A stretch of DNA of 64,000 bases from Macrocystis pyrifera (Eukaryota; Sar; Phaeophyceae; Laminariales; Laminariaceae), in the NCBI GenBank assembly GCA_031763025.1, contig JASSKH010000043.1, positions 702,501-766,500 on the forward strand, given 5' to 3'. A program made the position numbers and the translations under genes. Positions 39,770 to 50,552 of this stretch are shown piece after piece. Position 1 is the first letter of the stretch. The number at the start of each line of letters is the position of its first letter. The notes under the pieces were generated by a model. That model searched no databases. It worked only from the letters and a program-made list of their open reading frames with translations, and was not told the origin of the DNA.

Positions 39770-40389
39770 GTGAAGTGTGTGGTGCGGTTCGGTTCGGTGC
39801 TGCGATTTGGAGCGGTTGGGTGGGGGCACGGTTTGCGGTGGTGCTGTGGGGTTTGGGGAGGTGCTATGCGGTTCTGGTTAGATACGGTTGTAATTAGATT
39901 TGGTTTCGTTTTGGTAGTGCAGCAGCTCAAGGTAACCCAGTGTGGTGCAGCGCTTCTGCGGTGGGGTGGAGTGCACTGTGCGCTTGCAGATACGTCCAGA
40001 AAGAGCATACCTGGTACGCATGTTGATGCCGGAGTGTCGCGCATGGCGTCGGCATAGAGGGGCTGTGTGAGGGGCGAACAGTGGGTTATTCCCCCGTCCC
40101 CTCCGGTTGCTGTACATTACGGGGTGTTCTGTGTTCGGAGAGAGAAAACGAAATAACAAAAAATAGGTGTAGAGGCAGCGGGCGCGGTGATGAGAGAAGT
40201 ATTTCCCTGCTGCCGCGGTCGTTTGCTTTGTGAAGCGTCTGTCGCCACTAGCAGTTCTACTTCGCACCCGTAACAACGCAGAAGCACGGTCTTCGTGATC
40301 GTTGGCCGTCCCCGCTACGAGCCCGATAGTGTGATCAGCCCCCGTCTTTCCCCCTTACTCCTCCCCTTTCATCCTCCCGCCCGCTCTAC

Positions 40390-40586
40390 CGACGCTCCCT
40401 TCCCTATATTCCCCTCATGCACCCCTCCCCTTATCCCCTTCCCACTCCCCTCCCTAACCACCCCTTCCCCGCCTTCCTCCTCTTTCCCTCCCGCCCCCCT
40501 CCCCCCCCCCCCCCCCCTCGTCCACTCTCCCTTCCCTCCCGCTCCTATTTCCCTTTGAACACCACCACACTATCCCTCGTCACCAG
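40390..40586 (+). repeat. Pyrimidine-rich intron end with C19 run
   Basis: About 180 bases of C/T, including 19 C at 40499-40517, run up to the acceptor CCCTCGTCACCAG at 40586. Confidence 0.7.
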
Positions 40587-40694
40587 GTGGATCCCGCTCT
40601 GCCGCCCGTATTTGTGACGGCCGGTCGCTCGGCGCGGGAAATTTCGGAAAAAGTGGTGCGAAACGAACAGCTTAGGGCCGTCGCAGGTCCCCTG
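40587..40694 (+). CDS. Exon candidate of an unknown plus-strand gene
   Basis: Phase-0 start after CACCAG: VDPALPPVFVTAGRSA, REISEKVVRNEQLRAVAGPL, then CTG/GTACGC as a possible donor. The frame stays open to 40847 but its content becomes less protein-like after the proposed donor. Strand and phase match the exons at 39425 and 42076. Function unknown. Confidence 0.35.
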
Positions 40695-41210
40695 GTACGC
40701 TTTCTGATTGGCGCCTTCGAGGGCTGTATAACGAAGATGAAAAACAGGAATCACATTAGCCCACTTTCCTTTATAAAAAAGCTAGCCCGCCGTGGTCACG
40801 AAGCTATAGGGCCGAGGGGCGTCTCGACGAGGCAGCAACTGACGTGAAACCGCAGTCCCAGTACGCAAGGGAGCGGTACTGCTGCACGCGCATGCCAGGT
40901 GTACTGTACTGCATAGGCCGTCCTTCTCGTGGGAAACGCACATAGTAAGGAATCAACGCTATGCGCGCTCCATCTACAGTAAACATATTGCGAGAAACCC
41001 TACCTTTTTGACGCTCCGCCAGAATAGGGATGTTAGCCGAACTTCCGATTTCAGGCTTCCTGCGAGAGGGCCGATACTGTAGGGATATATATAGTGAGGT
41101 TTTCGGAAAGCGAAATCCAATTATTTGCGTCCGAATATTGGGACCGCCCGAAATATTCGCCGGTGGAGTAAGCTGAGCGGGCGGGCTCGCCTGGAAAGCA
41201 CTGTGCAGGG

Positions 41211-41290
41211 GGGGGCTACAGTAATCAGGACCCATCATATATACAAGAGCCTATATACTACTGCATTTTCAATAAAGTAGCCCGGGGGAG
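41211..41290. mobile_element. Possible decayed MITE-1 relative
   Basis: GGGGGGGCTACAGTAATCAG, GGACCCATCATATATACA, then AAGTAGCCCGGGGG. It has the same layout as MITE-1 but about 80 bp and strongly diverged. Confidence 0.3.
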
Positions 41291-42075
41291 TGGGGAGTGC
41301 GCCGGGCCGGGCGACGAAGTGGAAATACTCCCACCGTAGTTCAGGGGCGCACAGTTAGCTGTCAAGTTAGGGAAAAACGGAGCAAAAGTTAAGGTTGACG
41401 AGGCTGTACCTTTTCGCTTGTGGTCTGACGCATGGGGAGGCCGACAATTTTTTTTTTTTGCGCTTTGGCTGCTCAGCCGAGCTCAACCCGATGGGGTTTT
41501 GCACGCGGGGGTGGAGGTTTGGCGACTGCTGAGCGTTTCATGTCGACCGAGTGAGCAAAGCGGTTTCACACAGTGGTGGGAGTTTCGTTGACTGCCGCTC
41601 CGCTTTCGTTGTCTATTCGAACTAAGCCTAACTGCTTTGTCCCAATGGTGGTGGGTTGTGTTTCGACTGCTGCGCTCGTGCGAAAACCATAAATAGCGGC
41701 AATACCTTCATAATTTCGAGCTGGACTGTGTTGACAGCGGCTGTCCAACGGTTACGCAGTAGTGGCTAGTGTTTGTGGACCGCTACGCTTCCGTTGTCCT
41801 ATTCCGAAGAGTTTACTTTACTATTAGGTTTTCCGTAGCCAACAGACAAATGCCGCTAAATAATCCTTAATGGCGTAGATCTCGACGCGGAGATCTTAGG
41901 ACGTAGATTCCGTACATCCGAGGGCATTTTTTCTTGTAGACGACTTAGTTGAGATGGCGGAGACTTGCCGATGGCTGGTCTTTCGTCAACCAACGTTTTT
42001 TTCACACAACAGTAGACTTTCGACGACGACGACGACGACGACAGGGCTTATGTGTTGTCGTGCGGCTCCTCGCAG

Positions 42076-42216
42076 GTGGCCTGGAAGCTGCTCGAAGTCT
42101 ATCCCGTGCAGATGGCCATAGCCAGAAGGGAAGAAAAGCTGCCGCCAGCCAGGATAACCCTGGGTTACGCCATTCGACAGAGGGAGGTCCAGGCGAGTTT
42201 AAAAGCTTGCTGTTGA
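42076..42216 (+). CDS. Terminal exon candidate of an unknown plus-strand gene
   Basis: After CTCCTCGCAG the phase-0 frame reads VAWKLLEVYPVQMAIAR, REEKLPPARITLGYAI, RQREVQASLKACC and a stop at 42214-42216. It is too short to appear as an ATG-initiated frame, yet the content is convincingly protein-like and codons are GC-balanced. The frame is open back to 42016 through a GAC repeat (about seven Asp). Alone it could be coincidence; phase agreement with the exon at 40587 raises it. Confidence 0.35.
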   Translation: MAWKLLEVYPVQMAIARREEKLPPARITLGYAIRQREVQASLKACC

Positions 42217-42219
42217 CGC

Positions 42220-43540
42220 GCCCAAAAACAAGCGATTTATGGGTAGGCCCCACTTGCTTCGGCGCTGAATGCATGACGTGTGCTTTTTCACCATTTCTTC
42301 GATTGTCTCTTCATCGTGTTTGTACCCGCCTCGTACTAAGCCCCTTCACCAACGCACACAGAGTGTATAGCGTGTCCCCAAAATGAGGGTGAGGTTCATG
42401 TATATCAGACCCCCCGAAACCCCCAAGGCGATGAACATCGATGACGATCGGTGGCCTCAGACTGACCTCTGCCGTCGGTTACAGCTCGCTCGCTTAACGG
42501 GTTCTGCTGTTTCACGCCTTGAACGCACGGAATCTATCATTTGTTGACTCAAACCGAGGCCTTCGTGTCATGCCTGTTCTGCTCAAGGGCAACGACATGA
42601 GCGCCAACAAAAGGCCAGCTAGGGCTCGTTCCTAACGAAGAAAACACAAACACCATTCGTGATGTTTGAGCATGACAAAGTATCACGATCCGTGATATTC
42701 CAGCTCTAACGAAAAAAGCTGAGGTATCACGTTTTGCGGCACGTTTCGTGATATTTTCAAATAATAAAAAATCCAATACTTTAACTCCATCGGTCTTTGA
42801 GGGTGGGGCCAACTCTCGTGGATGGGGCACGGCCAGGCCTGGTCGAGCCGACAGCTACCGGCCCGGCCAGTGATATGTTAGAATCATGGGCCGAAGCCTG
42901 ACATGGGTTGCGAGATTTCAACTTCTTAGGTCATCTACCCCGTCTGGTCCTTGAGATTCGAAGATAATTTCCGCTTGTTCTTCGAGCTGCGGGTCCTCCT
43001 CCTCGACGTTTCGAGGCCAGAATGTGCCCGTTAGCCCGCACCCGGCGGTGGTTTGGGGCTGCCGCCCGTTGTGCACAATCGGCGTACGAAGCAGAGTCGG
43101 CCTGCCCCCATTCCGGCTTTCGGATACCGTTGGTCAGCGTGGGTTGCGTTGAGCCTCGAACATGCGTATTTCGAGCCACGGCAAAGACCGCGAAATCGCG
43201 ATTCTGTTCTTACGGGGAAAAGCTTATGCAAGGAACGTCATGAATCATGCGAAAGTTTTGTCATGAATCGGGACAAAGTAAATCACGATTCATCACCAAA
43301 ACCTCACAAATCTTGTTTTTTATTTTTTTCTTTCAGAGTGGCTCTAGCTGACCTTTTCTTCTCCCTACGTGTTTTTTTTGTCAACGCGGATGCTGGAGAT
43401 TTAACTAATGGGAGTTACTGTGAGGCTGAATCCATATCGATTTATCGTCCACGCAGTGCCAGAACGGAGTGCCGTAGACGCTGTACAAACTTAGCGAGAT
43501 GCGAGCCCACAGCAACAACAATAACAACACCCACAATTAC
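42220..43540. other. No gene recognised
   Basis: Several 70-170-codon frames overlap on both strands (for example plus 43053-43568). The direct repeat CGTGATATT recurs at about 42692, 42755. No splice-supported exon found. Confidence 0.4.
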
Positions 43541-43542
43541 TA

Positions 43543-43653
43543 CTATTGCGGGGGTCCATAGTAAATAGGACCAAATATCGTCAGTAAAAATAGGTAAATA
43601 TATAGGCTTTTATGTATACCATAGGTCCTATTTACCCTGGACCCCCGTAATAC
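43543..43653. mobile_element. MITE-1 copy 23
   Basis: CTATTGCGGGGGTCCATAG...CTGGACCCCCGTAATA. Confidence 0.9.
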
Positions 43654-44243
43654 CAATACTGTTGCTGTTGCTGCTGCTGCTACTGCTGCGGCTGCTGTGA
43701 GAAACACCTGTCTCGATAGATCGACCTGAAAGCGGTTGCTCGTCCAGGAGGTACAGTCTTTCTCCCTTTCCACTTGGTTCGTGCCCCTTGCCACCAACAC
43801 AGGGGTGACACTACATGAGCTGAGGTGAATTGGATTACAGATAGACGAGCTGGGGTTGTGCACCGCGAAAAAAGAAAAACGGGCATAAGGAATCGGTACT
43901 CGACCCACACAAACTTGACATGTGTCGCGTTACACTACTGGCGAAATGCTCCGTTAAGCTAAAAAAAAACAAAGCTGTCTGCTGATTACGGCCTCCACAA
44001 CCAAGTTTTGCGTTGCTACTCTAACGAAGAGTATACGCGGCATACCCAACAACACCTTCCCCATGAAAGTCGTTTGCCCTAGGTCCTCAAACCTGACGAG
44101 TGGCAGACATTGACTACGATCGAACCTGCGCTATACACAAGATACCCTTACCGATCTAACCTAGGCGGTGATTGATTTTGACATAAAGTTATCTAGATGA
44201 ATCTCCGCGCACAGCACGGCGCTCTTACCTTGTGCATTTCTAG

Positions 44244-45764
44244 GTGGCGATGGCGTTGGTGGTCTTGTGGTGGATGCTACAGAAGCGCTGGAGGGGGAAA
44301 AGGTCGGCGGTTGCCGCAAAACGAAAGGTCGGCACGGCAGCCACCTCCTCTTCCTCTTCGAAGGTCTCCTCGGCCAGCGCGACTCCCCTCTCCCGCCGGC
44401 CCGATCAGCACGGTGGCTATTCCCGTCTCCTCCGTCGCCTCCGCTCTGTCGGAGCCGCGAATGCTACCCACTCTGTCACCAGCGGCGACGGCGGGGGGGG
44501 CGACGGGTATCGATGCGCTCATACCCACGATGCCCAAACGAACAACGCAAGGGGTAATGGCAAGGCTCGGGACAGCGGACACAGAGATGTCAAGGGTGCT
44601 TCTAGTGGCGGTGGTGGTATCGGCCGCGGCGACTGCGGTGGTGGTGGTGGTGGTGGTGGTGGTGGTGAGTTCCTCGGCAATGATGTCAGCACCCTATCGA
44701 ATGGAAACGGTAACGGCAGAGGCCGGGACGATACGGGTGGGGATGGAGTCAGGAACGCTGTCGCACGAGCGGTCGGCAATCTTTATCTGAGGTTCCTCGC
44801 TTGGTTGGCTTCTGGCTTCTCCCCGCGGTCGCATACGCCCATACCAAGTAAGGAGGGTCACAACACTAACAAGAGGAATGCCTATAAGCCCCAAGGCTCC
44901 ACAGGCAGCGGCGGAGGCTGCGATAGCAGCGGCGACACGAACGAGCGTGGCAGAAGCAATGACAACACGGCCGAAGCGGAGAAAGGTGAATCGATAGCCG
45001 CAGCCGTAAACACGTCGCCAGTGACGGCGCATGCGGCTACGACGACAGTGACGATAGAAGGCCTGATGTTTGTGTTCGGCCAGACTCTCGGCACGCTCAT
45101 CCGCGTCGTGGTCAGAGTCACCACAGGCAGAAACGTAGCCCTTGTTGTTGGTGCTGATGCACCGCCCGCATCACCTCCGTCCCCCCCCAACGCGCCTGCC
45201 GAGGGTGCTGCGGCCTCAGCTCCTACGCCGGTCCACACGCTTGTCACGACCGCAAATAAGTCGGTATCACCCCCAGCCCCTCTAACCGCGGCCGCCGGGG
45301 CTTTCAATTCGGCGGCAGACGCGGTGCCCTCGCTAGCAACAGCGGCCGAGGGAGCACCTCAAACGACAAGTAGTTGCCGCTTGTCAGGAGGAGGGTTGTT
45401 GACGACTACCCCGGGGACAGACGGCGCTGAGACTGCAGAACACGAGCGCAAGGGCGGCAGAAGGGGAAGCTTGAGCGACCCCGAGGGGAGTGGACACGCG
45501 GCAGGGCCAGGCTTACCATGTCATGCGGAGCCTTGCCCAAGGCCACCGTCGAAAGAGAGGTCCTCAACGGAGGTGGCTCCTCACGTTAGAGAAGACGCGG
45601 GCGATAGCAAGGAGAAGGCTCTGGGTGGCGTCGTAAGGGCAAACCAAGAAAGCGGGGGGGGCAGGAGCAACACAGGGCGAGCGCGGGGGGGGGAATATCG
45701 AGGGCCGGGGAGAGGCGCCGAGAACGTGGCAGTCGGTGATAAACGACTTGGCAAAAAACCCTAG
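44244..45764 (+). CDS. Long uncharacterised ORF, possibly a large exon (506 codons)
   Basis: The longest open frame in the window. It opens directly after CTTGTGCATTTCTAG, a good 3-prime splice site whose TAG is also the in-frame stop, so it may be an internal or last exon; the first ATG is at 44250. It starts with a hydrophobic stretch (MALVVLWWMLQ), is then Ser/Gly-rich with a poly-Gly run near residues 132-141, and has a possible membrane helix near residues 285-305 (GLMFVFGQTLGTLIRVVV). The Ala/Pro/Ser-rich carboxyl half has no domain I know. GC-rich DNA makes chance frames longer, and a second plus frame (44197-44790) and a minus frame overlap its start. Neighbouring exons are on the same strand, so linkage to the upstream gene is possible. 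Confidence 0.45.
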   Translation: MAMALVVLWWMLQKRWRGKRSAVAAKRKVGTAATSSSSSKVSSASATPLSRRPDQHGGYSRLLRRLRSVGAANATHSVTSGDGGGGDGYRCAHTHDAQTNNARGNGKARDSGHRDVKGASSGGGGIGRGDCGGGGGGGGGGEFLGNDVSTLSNGNGNGRGRDDTGGDGVRNAVARAVGNLYLRFLAWLASGFSPRSHTPIPSKEGHNTNKRNAYKPQGSTGSGGGCDSSGDTNERGRSNDNTAEAEKGESIAAAVNTSPVTAHAATTTVTIEGLMFVFGQTLGTLIRVVVRVTTGRNVALVVGADAPPASPPSPPNAPAEGAAASAPTPVHTLVTTANKSVSPPAPLTAAAGAFNSAADAVPSLATAAEGAPQTTSSCRLSGGGLLTTTPGTDGAETAEHERKGGRRGSLSDPEGSGHAAGPGLPCHAEPCPRPPSKERSSTEVAPHVREDAGDSKEKALGGVVRANQESGGGRSNTGRARGGEYRGPGRGAENVAVGDKRLGKKP

Positions 45765-45769
45765 TAGCA

Positions 45770-46380
45770 GGTGCGGCTTACGTAGATAAAGGTGAACTCT
45801 TGCGCTCTCCAGGTTGATTACCTGGAAAGAGGGTGCCTCTCATGAGGGAGGGGATGGGAGTGTACGAGTTTGTGTTGATTTGTGTTCCTGTGACGGGACC
45901 GGCAATCGAGTGTTTGTCGCGTCGAGAACCACGTAAGACTTAGGACTTCGCCCCAATACGGTGCATAAGGTATACCCCAAAATGTGTGCGAAAACAGCAT
46001 CAGTTTCAGGGCACCCATCACGGTATGCAACAGAGATGCTGGCTACGTTTTACGTTCTTGCCAAGTGCCAAAGGCGTGTTCTGTACAATCGTTGGTGCAA
46101 TATACCCGTACACCTCCGACCTTCTTCCCTTGCCGCAAACCTCAGACGAGCAGATGTATTGAGGCAATGGAGCGCTCATTGAGCGGGTCATCATGCCCCC
46201 CCCCCCCACCGGTGCATGTTTACGCACAAGCGATGACTGTTGCTACCGCCGCTTATTCATGCCCTCCGTGTGCCGTGCCCCCAACTGTTCATTGTGTGCG
46301 CACGCCCGATTGTCAATCGTCCTGCCATTGCGCGCATCCTCAGCTATCCTCCTAGGGGAAGCGCGCTACGGTACGAGCGC
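45770..46380. other. No gene recognised
   Basis: A small hairpin at about 45817-45846 (CTCTCCAGGT with ACCTGGAAAGAG) and short frames only. The first exon of the downstream profilin-like gene may lie here or beyond, but I could not find it. Confidence 0.4.
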
Positions 46381-46386
46381 ACTCAC

Positions 46387-46480
46387 CAGTCTGAGGCTCC
46401 TCACATGAAGTGCTCAATACCTCGCCCAACAATGAATTCGTGGAATAATTAGCTTGCACGCCGATAAGCTGTCCCAAAGG
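46387..46480. mobile_element. MITE-3 remnant
   Basis: TCTGAGGCTCCTCACATGA, then CTCGCCCAACAATGAATTCG and TTGCACGCCGATAA follow the MITE-3 interior in order but are heavily diverged. No ends found. Confidence 0.5.
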
Positions 46481-46832
46481 GGCCGACTCTACCACGAGTG
46501 CTTAGCATTCTTCCCGGTATACCTGTAGTACAACTGGGATTTCAAGAAGTTAGAAGCAAAGTCGACAAGGGAAAAAAGGGCTGAACCATTCTCGCAATAG
46601 AAAGGAAACGCCCAGGTAACCGTATATGGTGAAAGGGGAGGAGAAGAGTCTTTTCTGTGACTCCGGACCTAAGTGGCAAGTATGATACTGCAGCAAGGCA
46701 GGAGAAAGAAGGACGTAGACAATTCTGGGATGGAAGGTAATCAACCCAACAACAAAACTTCGGCGAGGTACTTTCTCCGTTGAGGAGCGCCCCGTGAGTC
46801 AAAACATGTTTGTCCCGAAAGCATCACCCCCC

Positions 46833-46933
46833 TACCGCACTGTAGAGGCATCTACCGCGCTGTAGAGGCATCTACGGCACCGAGGCATCTACTACACTGT
46901 AGAGGTATTTAACGTCGCACTGTAGAGGCATGT
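46833..46933. repeat. Short tandem repeat, about 22-bp unit
   Basis: CGCACTGTAGAGGCATCTAC-like units, about five copies with decay. Confidence 0.85.
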
Positions 46934-46974
46934 CTGCTAACCGTTAAACGTATGGTATTTATACGAATAGACCT

Positions 46975-47238
46975 GTGCGTGCGGTTTACGGGTATCACCT
47001 ATTTTCTCCGAGGCGCCTCACTGGAGGAGCTCCAACATTCGAGATAAGTCAGAAGTTAGGCCCGATACTACGCAACGCCATGAGTTATGTATCTAACGGA
47101 TATTATTCAGAACTAGAATTCGGATCCAACGATATTGAGCAGTTTGATAGTTGCAATGGTAGATACAACGGTTGAGGAGGAGCTCCGTCAGTGAGAAAAA
47201 CCCGAGCTGAAAAGCGAAGCCACTATATACCGTAGAAC
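46975..47238. mobile_element. MITE-3, old diverged copy
   Basis: CTCCGAGGCGCCTCACTGG, AGGAGCTCCAACATTCG, GAGGAGGAGCTCCGTCAG and ACCGTAGAACGGGCC keep the layout of MITE-3 with substantial divergence, so older than the copies with visible target duplications. Confidence 0.6.
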
Positions 47239-47402
47239 GGGCCGGTAGTTGACGAGACCACAGCCACTACTGTGCGGACCCTCCGTGCGGTCTCCACCAG
47301 AACACATCTCGACAAGAGCTTCCACCGTTAATATTGCTGCCGTGGGTGTCCTTCGCTCTGAACGGCGTGGGTGGTTTGGGTTTTGTGTGAATTCGCCTAC
47401 AG

Positions 47403-47517
47403 GTTCCCTCAGATTGCTGTCCTGGCAAACGCGGGCCAGATTCTTGGCAAAACCGACGGCTTCCACATCGAGGCGCACGAGGCCTGCGATTGGGCGCGGC
47501 TCCTGAGAAACAAGAAG
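47403..47517 (+). CDS. Profilin-like gene, first detected exon
   Basis: The acceptor GAATTCGCCTACAG ends at 47402; an alternative is CCCTCAG at 47412. It codes [16 protein letters not shown], then [22 protein letters not shown]. The end at AAG/GCAAGG fits the GC-donor consensus and gives phase 0. A GT alternative (ACG/GTTGGC, 47530) is also phase 0 but a poor match. Confidence 0.6.
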
Positions 47518-48907
47518 GCAAGGCCTACGGTTGGCTGGCTAGTGAGCAGGCTATTATAGTAGCTCGCTGGTTGAACGGCAGACTATATAACAGATCTGTC
47601 TGTCTGCTGCTTTCGAGCAGATTTTCGTCGTAGCTTTTTTGTTATTGCTTCCGTCCCCAGGCTGAATTTGAGCACTCATACCGCTGGCTACTGGAGCCTG
47701 ACCAGCGCAGACTGCCACCCCACCCTTCTGGGTTTAGTTAGAGGGTCCGAGTCCTCTGAAGTCATTTTTCGACGACGATAAAAAAAACGCTTGGCGAAGC
47801 TTGAGTTGGCAAGAGTTCGACGAAACGTCAACGACCGGTCGCGGGAAGGGCGACACTCCGTCCGGGGAAACACCCTAACCATGCAACAGGAGGGCGAAGT
47901 CAAGCCACGCATGACCACGGCTTGTCCCGTGAACAGTCCTTGCGTGTTGACCTGGGGAGGTTACGTGACGGTCACAAAGAGGTATTGAACCTAACAGGTT
48001 ATCCACGACGGACAACGCCCCGACTGGTTGGGTAGACCGTGACTGGACCGAGCCCTGCGGGTAGGCAGTACAGCCTAGGATGAGTGGCTTCCTCCATCGC
48101 ACCTGCTCCTCTCGGGGATCAGGTCGGGCCAACTTGCTCACGCGCCCGAGGTAGCGGCAGCAGCAACAGCCGCAGCAGCAGCATCGGCTTGTTCTGATGT
48201 TGCAACCGGAGCGACGGGTCAACATTGGCACGCACGACACATATTTGATGTAGAAGTGTGGTGAGCCTGTGCTTCAACCGTAGCCAATCCTTTAGGAGGA
48301 TGTGAAAAAAAAAAACTCACCCACGAATATTTCCCACGTGAACACCTTCTCCGCTTGCTTGGTTTCTACAGGGCGACGTTATTGTGGGAGGAGAAAAGTT
48401 TGTGGTGCTGTCGAGGGACGCCGGCGGCAGCGTTATCGTGTCCAGCAAGGCGCTCGGCATCAAGGTCAGAAGTAAATGCTTCGAGTAGGTTTTAAGATCT
48501 GTGTGCTTTAGGGGTGTTTTTGACTTATAAATTGCACAGCGCGGTCTGCACTTCAGAACCGTCGTCCGCAATCGACAAATGTCCTGGTTCGATGAAAACG
48601 CGGCACAGCGGTGTTTATGGCCCGTTTTTGCCCGTTTTGGCTGCGGTTTGGGTCAGGGTTAGGGTTGTGGTTGGGTTGGGTCTGTGCCCGTACCTTGATC
48701 CAAACAGGAATCAAAATACCTGAACAGCATACTAACCTAAGATCCAAGCTCACAGATTGTAGTAGGACTTCAGTAAATTGATGATGGATGGATGGACAGA
48801 TGGATGGATGGATGGATGGATGGATTTATGGATGGATGGATGGATGCCTGGATGGATGGATGGTTGGATGGATGGATGGATGGATGGATGGATGGATGGA
48901 CGGATGG

Positions 48908-48943
<36 letters not shown>

Positions 48944-49572
48944 GTGGATGGATGGATGGATGGATGGATGGATGGATGGATGGATGGATGGATGGATGGA
49001 TGGATGGATGGATGGATAGATGGTCGGATGGATGGATGGTTGGTTGGATGGATGGATGGATGGATGGATGGATGAACATACCGATGAAACGTGTAAATGA
49101 GTGCACGAATAAATGGTCGATCGCCACTATCAAGTATATCAGTTCCTTACGGCGTTAAGGTTGTATTGCGCCGCCCGTACTCTTTTTGTCACCATGCTGA
49201 TGCCGATGTTTCGTATACCTCACCACAGTAGCTATCGGTGCGTTTACAATATACACTACAGCGTACCATATATATTTACTGTAGTATGGTCTGTGGTTCA
49301 CTGCTCGTCCCATTACATCGTATATTCTTCGGGTGCCGGATGACTGGTGTACAGGTGTCAATTGAGCTCTTCCATTGGGTAGGCTAAGAAGGCTCAAGCT
49401 CCCCACACTACCTCATATAAACCACGTGTCGCGTGACTGATGGCAGATTATCGGCTCGAAGACGAGGTCTGGGACAGCCGTACTCGGACGGTATGGCGAC
49501 CTGTCCAAGACCGAGGCGAAGGAGGCTTCAGCTTGGCTTGCTGACGCTCTTTCGGTAGCTCCCGTGCGCTAA
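47403..49572 (+). CDS. Profilin-like actin-binding protein, amino-terminal exon not found
   Basis: Profilins bind actin monomers, poly-proline and phosphoinositides in the cytosol. Three exons (47403-47517, 48372-48464, 49447-49572) join in phase to about 110 residues, the right size for the last three quarters of a 125-135 residue profilin. Features: a GF motif after a small hydrophobic strand (IAVLANAG...GFHIEAHEA), the strand pair [16 protein letters not shown] and [13 protein letters not shown] (family: G..V.GEKY.VLR.D...VIVKT..A), and a carboxyl helix ([17 protein letters not shown]). The family-typical WxxY amino end would be upstream. Intron 1 carries a SINE-B and appears to use a GC donor. 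The sequence is divergent, so actin binding is inference. Confidence 0.65.
48010..48313 (+). mobile_element. SINE-B in an intron of the profilin-like gene
   Basis: GACCGTGACTGGACCGAG, ATCGCACCTGCTCCTCTCGG, a CAG-rich insertion (48150-48185) and AGAAGTGTGGTGAGCC, with an A11 tail at 48303-48313. Same strand as the gene. It is more diverged than the copies at 2.4 and 22 kb. Confidence 0.75.
48372..48464 (+). CDS. Profilin-like gene, core exon
   Basis: Clean acceptor TGGTTTCTACAG and donor ATCAAG/GTCAGA, exactly 31 codons: [31 protein letters not shown]. This is the best match to the profilin fold core (GEKY.VL strand followed by VIV.T..A strand). Confidence 0.75.
48642..48690. repeat. Short telomere-like scrap
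   Basis: GGGTCAGGGTTAGGGTTGTGG then TTGGGTTGGG. Low copy and degenerate. Confidence 0.4.
48778..49074 (+). repeat. GGAT tetranucleotide microsatellite, about 300 bp
   Basis: Roughly 70 units of GATG/GGAT with scattered substitutions. Its reading frames (Met-Asp-Gly-Trp, or His-Pro-Ser-Ile on the other strand) are repeat artefacts. It lies in the last intron of the profilin-like gene. Confidence 0.97.
49447..49572 (+). CDS. Profilin-like gene, terminal exon
   Basis: After CTGATGGCAG at 49446: [41 protein letters not shown], stop at 49570-49572. It continues the last strand and supplies the carboxyl amphipathic helix expected of profilins. It joins the previous exon in phase 0. Confidence 0.7.
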   Translation: MIGSKTRSGTAVLGRYGDLSKTEAKEASAWLADALSVAPVR

Positions 49573-49957
49573 TTGAGATGCCGCCCATAGAAAGAACACG
49601 ACATTGAAGCCTCTCGTTGCTCTTGCGTTGTGAGTCGGCTACTACAGTGTTGTATATCAATGTCTCCGCGGTGTGGGCATTGCTCGTTGGGAATTCTCCC
49701 CGGAAATGTATGCTTTATGTCAAGCCTTGTAGTGTGTAATACGCGTTTGTGGACATAACCTGGAGGCACAATACATCGCTCGGTTTGGCATACCTCAGTT
49801 GACGGCAAAACATTCCCGCGTCGAGCGGCCTGTGGTACGCGATTTCATCGGAAAACGGATAGGCGTGCGAGATTGAACGTAGCGAACCTGGGATGAACAG
49901 CAATTAGCCCAAAATACTCTATTAATAGTCGGCAATGGAGAACTATCTGAAACACCC

Positions 49958-50275
49958 ATGCCCTATGTTATGTACATTGCGGCGACAAAACGCTTGCATC
50001 AGAAATGGACAAGGCTTGTTGATGACAAGGCGGCCACGGTCGAAACCCCAGATTACCCGAACACATTTCGACCAGAGTTGCTCGTAACGTTTCCTGATGG
50101 AAGGAGTTTGTCGGCCAAATCCAAAACGTCCATCGATATAGTGAAGTACGTGGCGCGGCAATGGAATGCAGGTGTCATTTGTATGCTGTTGTTCGAGAAT
50201 GGAAGGGGTCGTAAACGACTAGAACAGGCCAATACTCGTACAGATGATTTTTTTTTTTTCTTTTTTCCCGTTTAA
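49958..50275 (+). CDS. Uncharacterised ORF, possible first exon (105 codons open)
   Basis: The ATG at 49958 opens MPYVMYIAATKRLHQKW, TRLVDDKAATVETPDYP, NTFRPELLVTFPDGRSLS, AKSKTSIDIVKYVARQWN. It is protein-like until a T-rich tract at 50249 that looks intronic. TATTAATAG lies about 40 bp upstream. It starts 385 bp after the profilin-like stop. The donor is not resolved: GCAG/GTGTCA at 50172 is present but its phase does not suit the next candidate exon. I do not recognise the family. Confidence 0.35.
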   Translation: MPYVMYIAATKRLHQKWTRLVDDKAATVETPDYPNTFRPELLVTFPDGRSLSAKSKTSIDIVKYVARQWNAGVICMLLFENGRGRKRLEQANTRTDDFFFFFFPV

Positions 50276-50342
50276 GAAAGTCCAGTCGACACAAAGGAAC
50301 CGCACCAACTACATTTCGGCCCGACAACATCATTGTCATCAG

Positions 50343-50419
50343 ATTTGGCAAAATGATTTTCTGTAGATCGAAGACGGATTGGGCCCTTGTCGACATACAG
50401 TCGGAACAGCAATACGAGC
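50343..50419 (+). CDS. Exon candidate next to the LTR element
   Basis: Acceptor TTGTCATCAG at 50342, donor GAGC/GTGAGT at 50420. The frame reads FGKMIFCRSKTDWALVD, IQSEQQYE. Short, but with strong splice signals at both sides. The LTR element begins 133 bp after the donor, so it would sit within the following intron. Confidence 0.35.
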
Positions 50420-50552
50420 GTGAGTCGAAAAAAACAGTTCGGGCGGGTATTGTTTTGCTGAACGCTAGGAGAACCACGCGTCGGGCATCCGCAGGGCGAG
50501 GCCCCCGAACGAAAACGAGTTTAGGCGGGCATCTTTCGCGGGCGCAGAGGCG

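Noticed and set aside
39219-40044. Minus-strand frames of 155 and 224 codons
   Set aside because: They overlap the plus exon at 39425 and the tandem intron-end duplication. Composition is Ser/Pro/Arg-rich with no domain.
48750-49158. Long frames rich in MDGW or HPSI
   Set aside because: Pure translation of the GGAT microsatellite.
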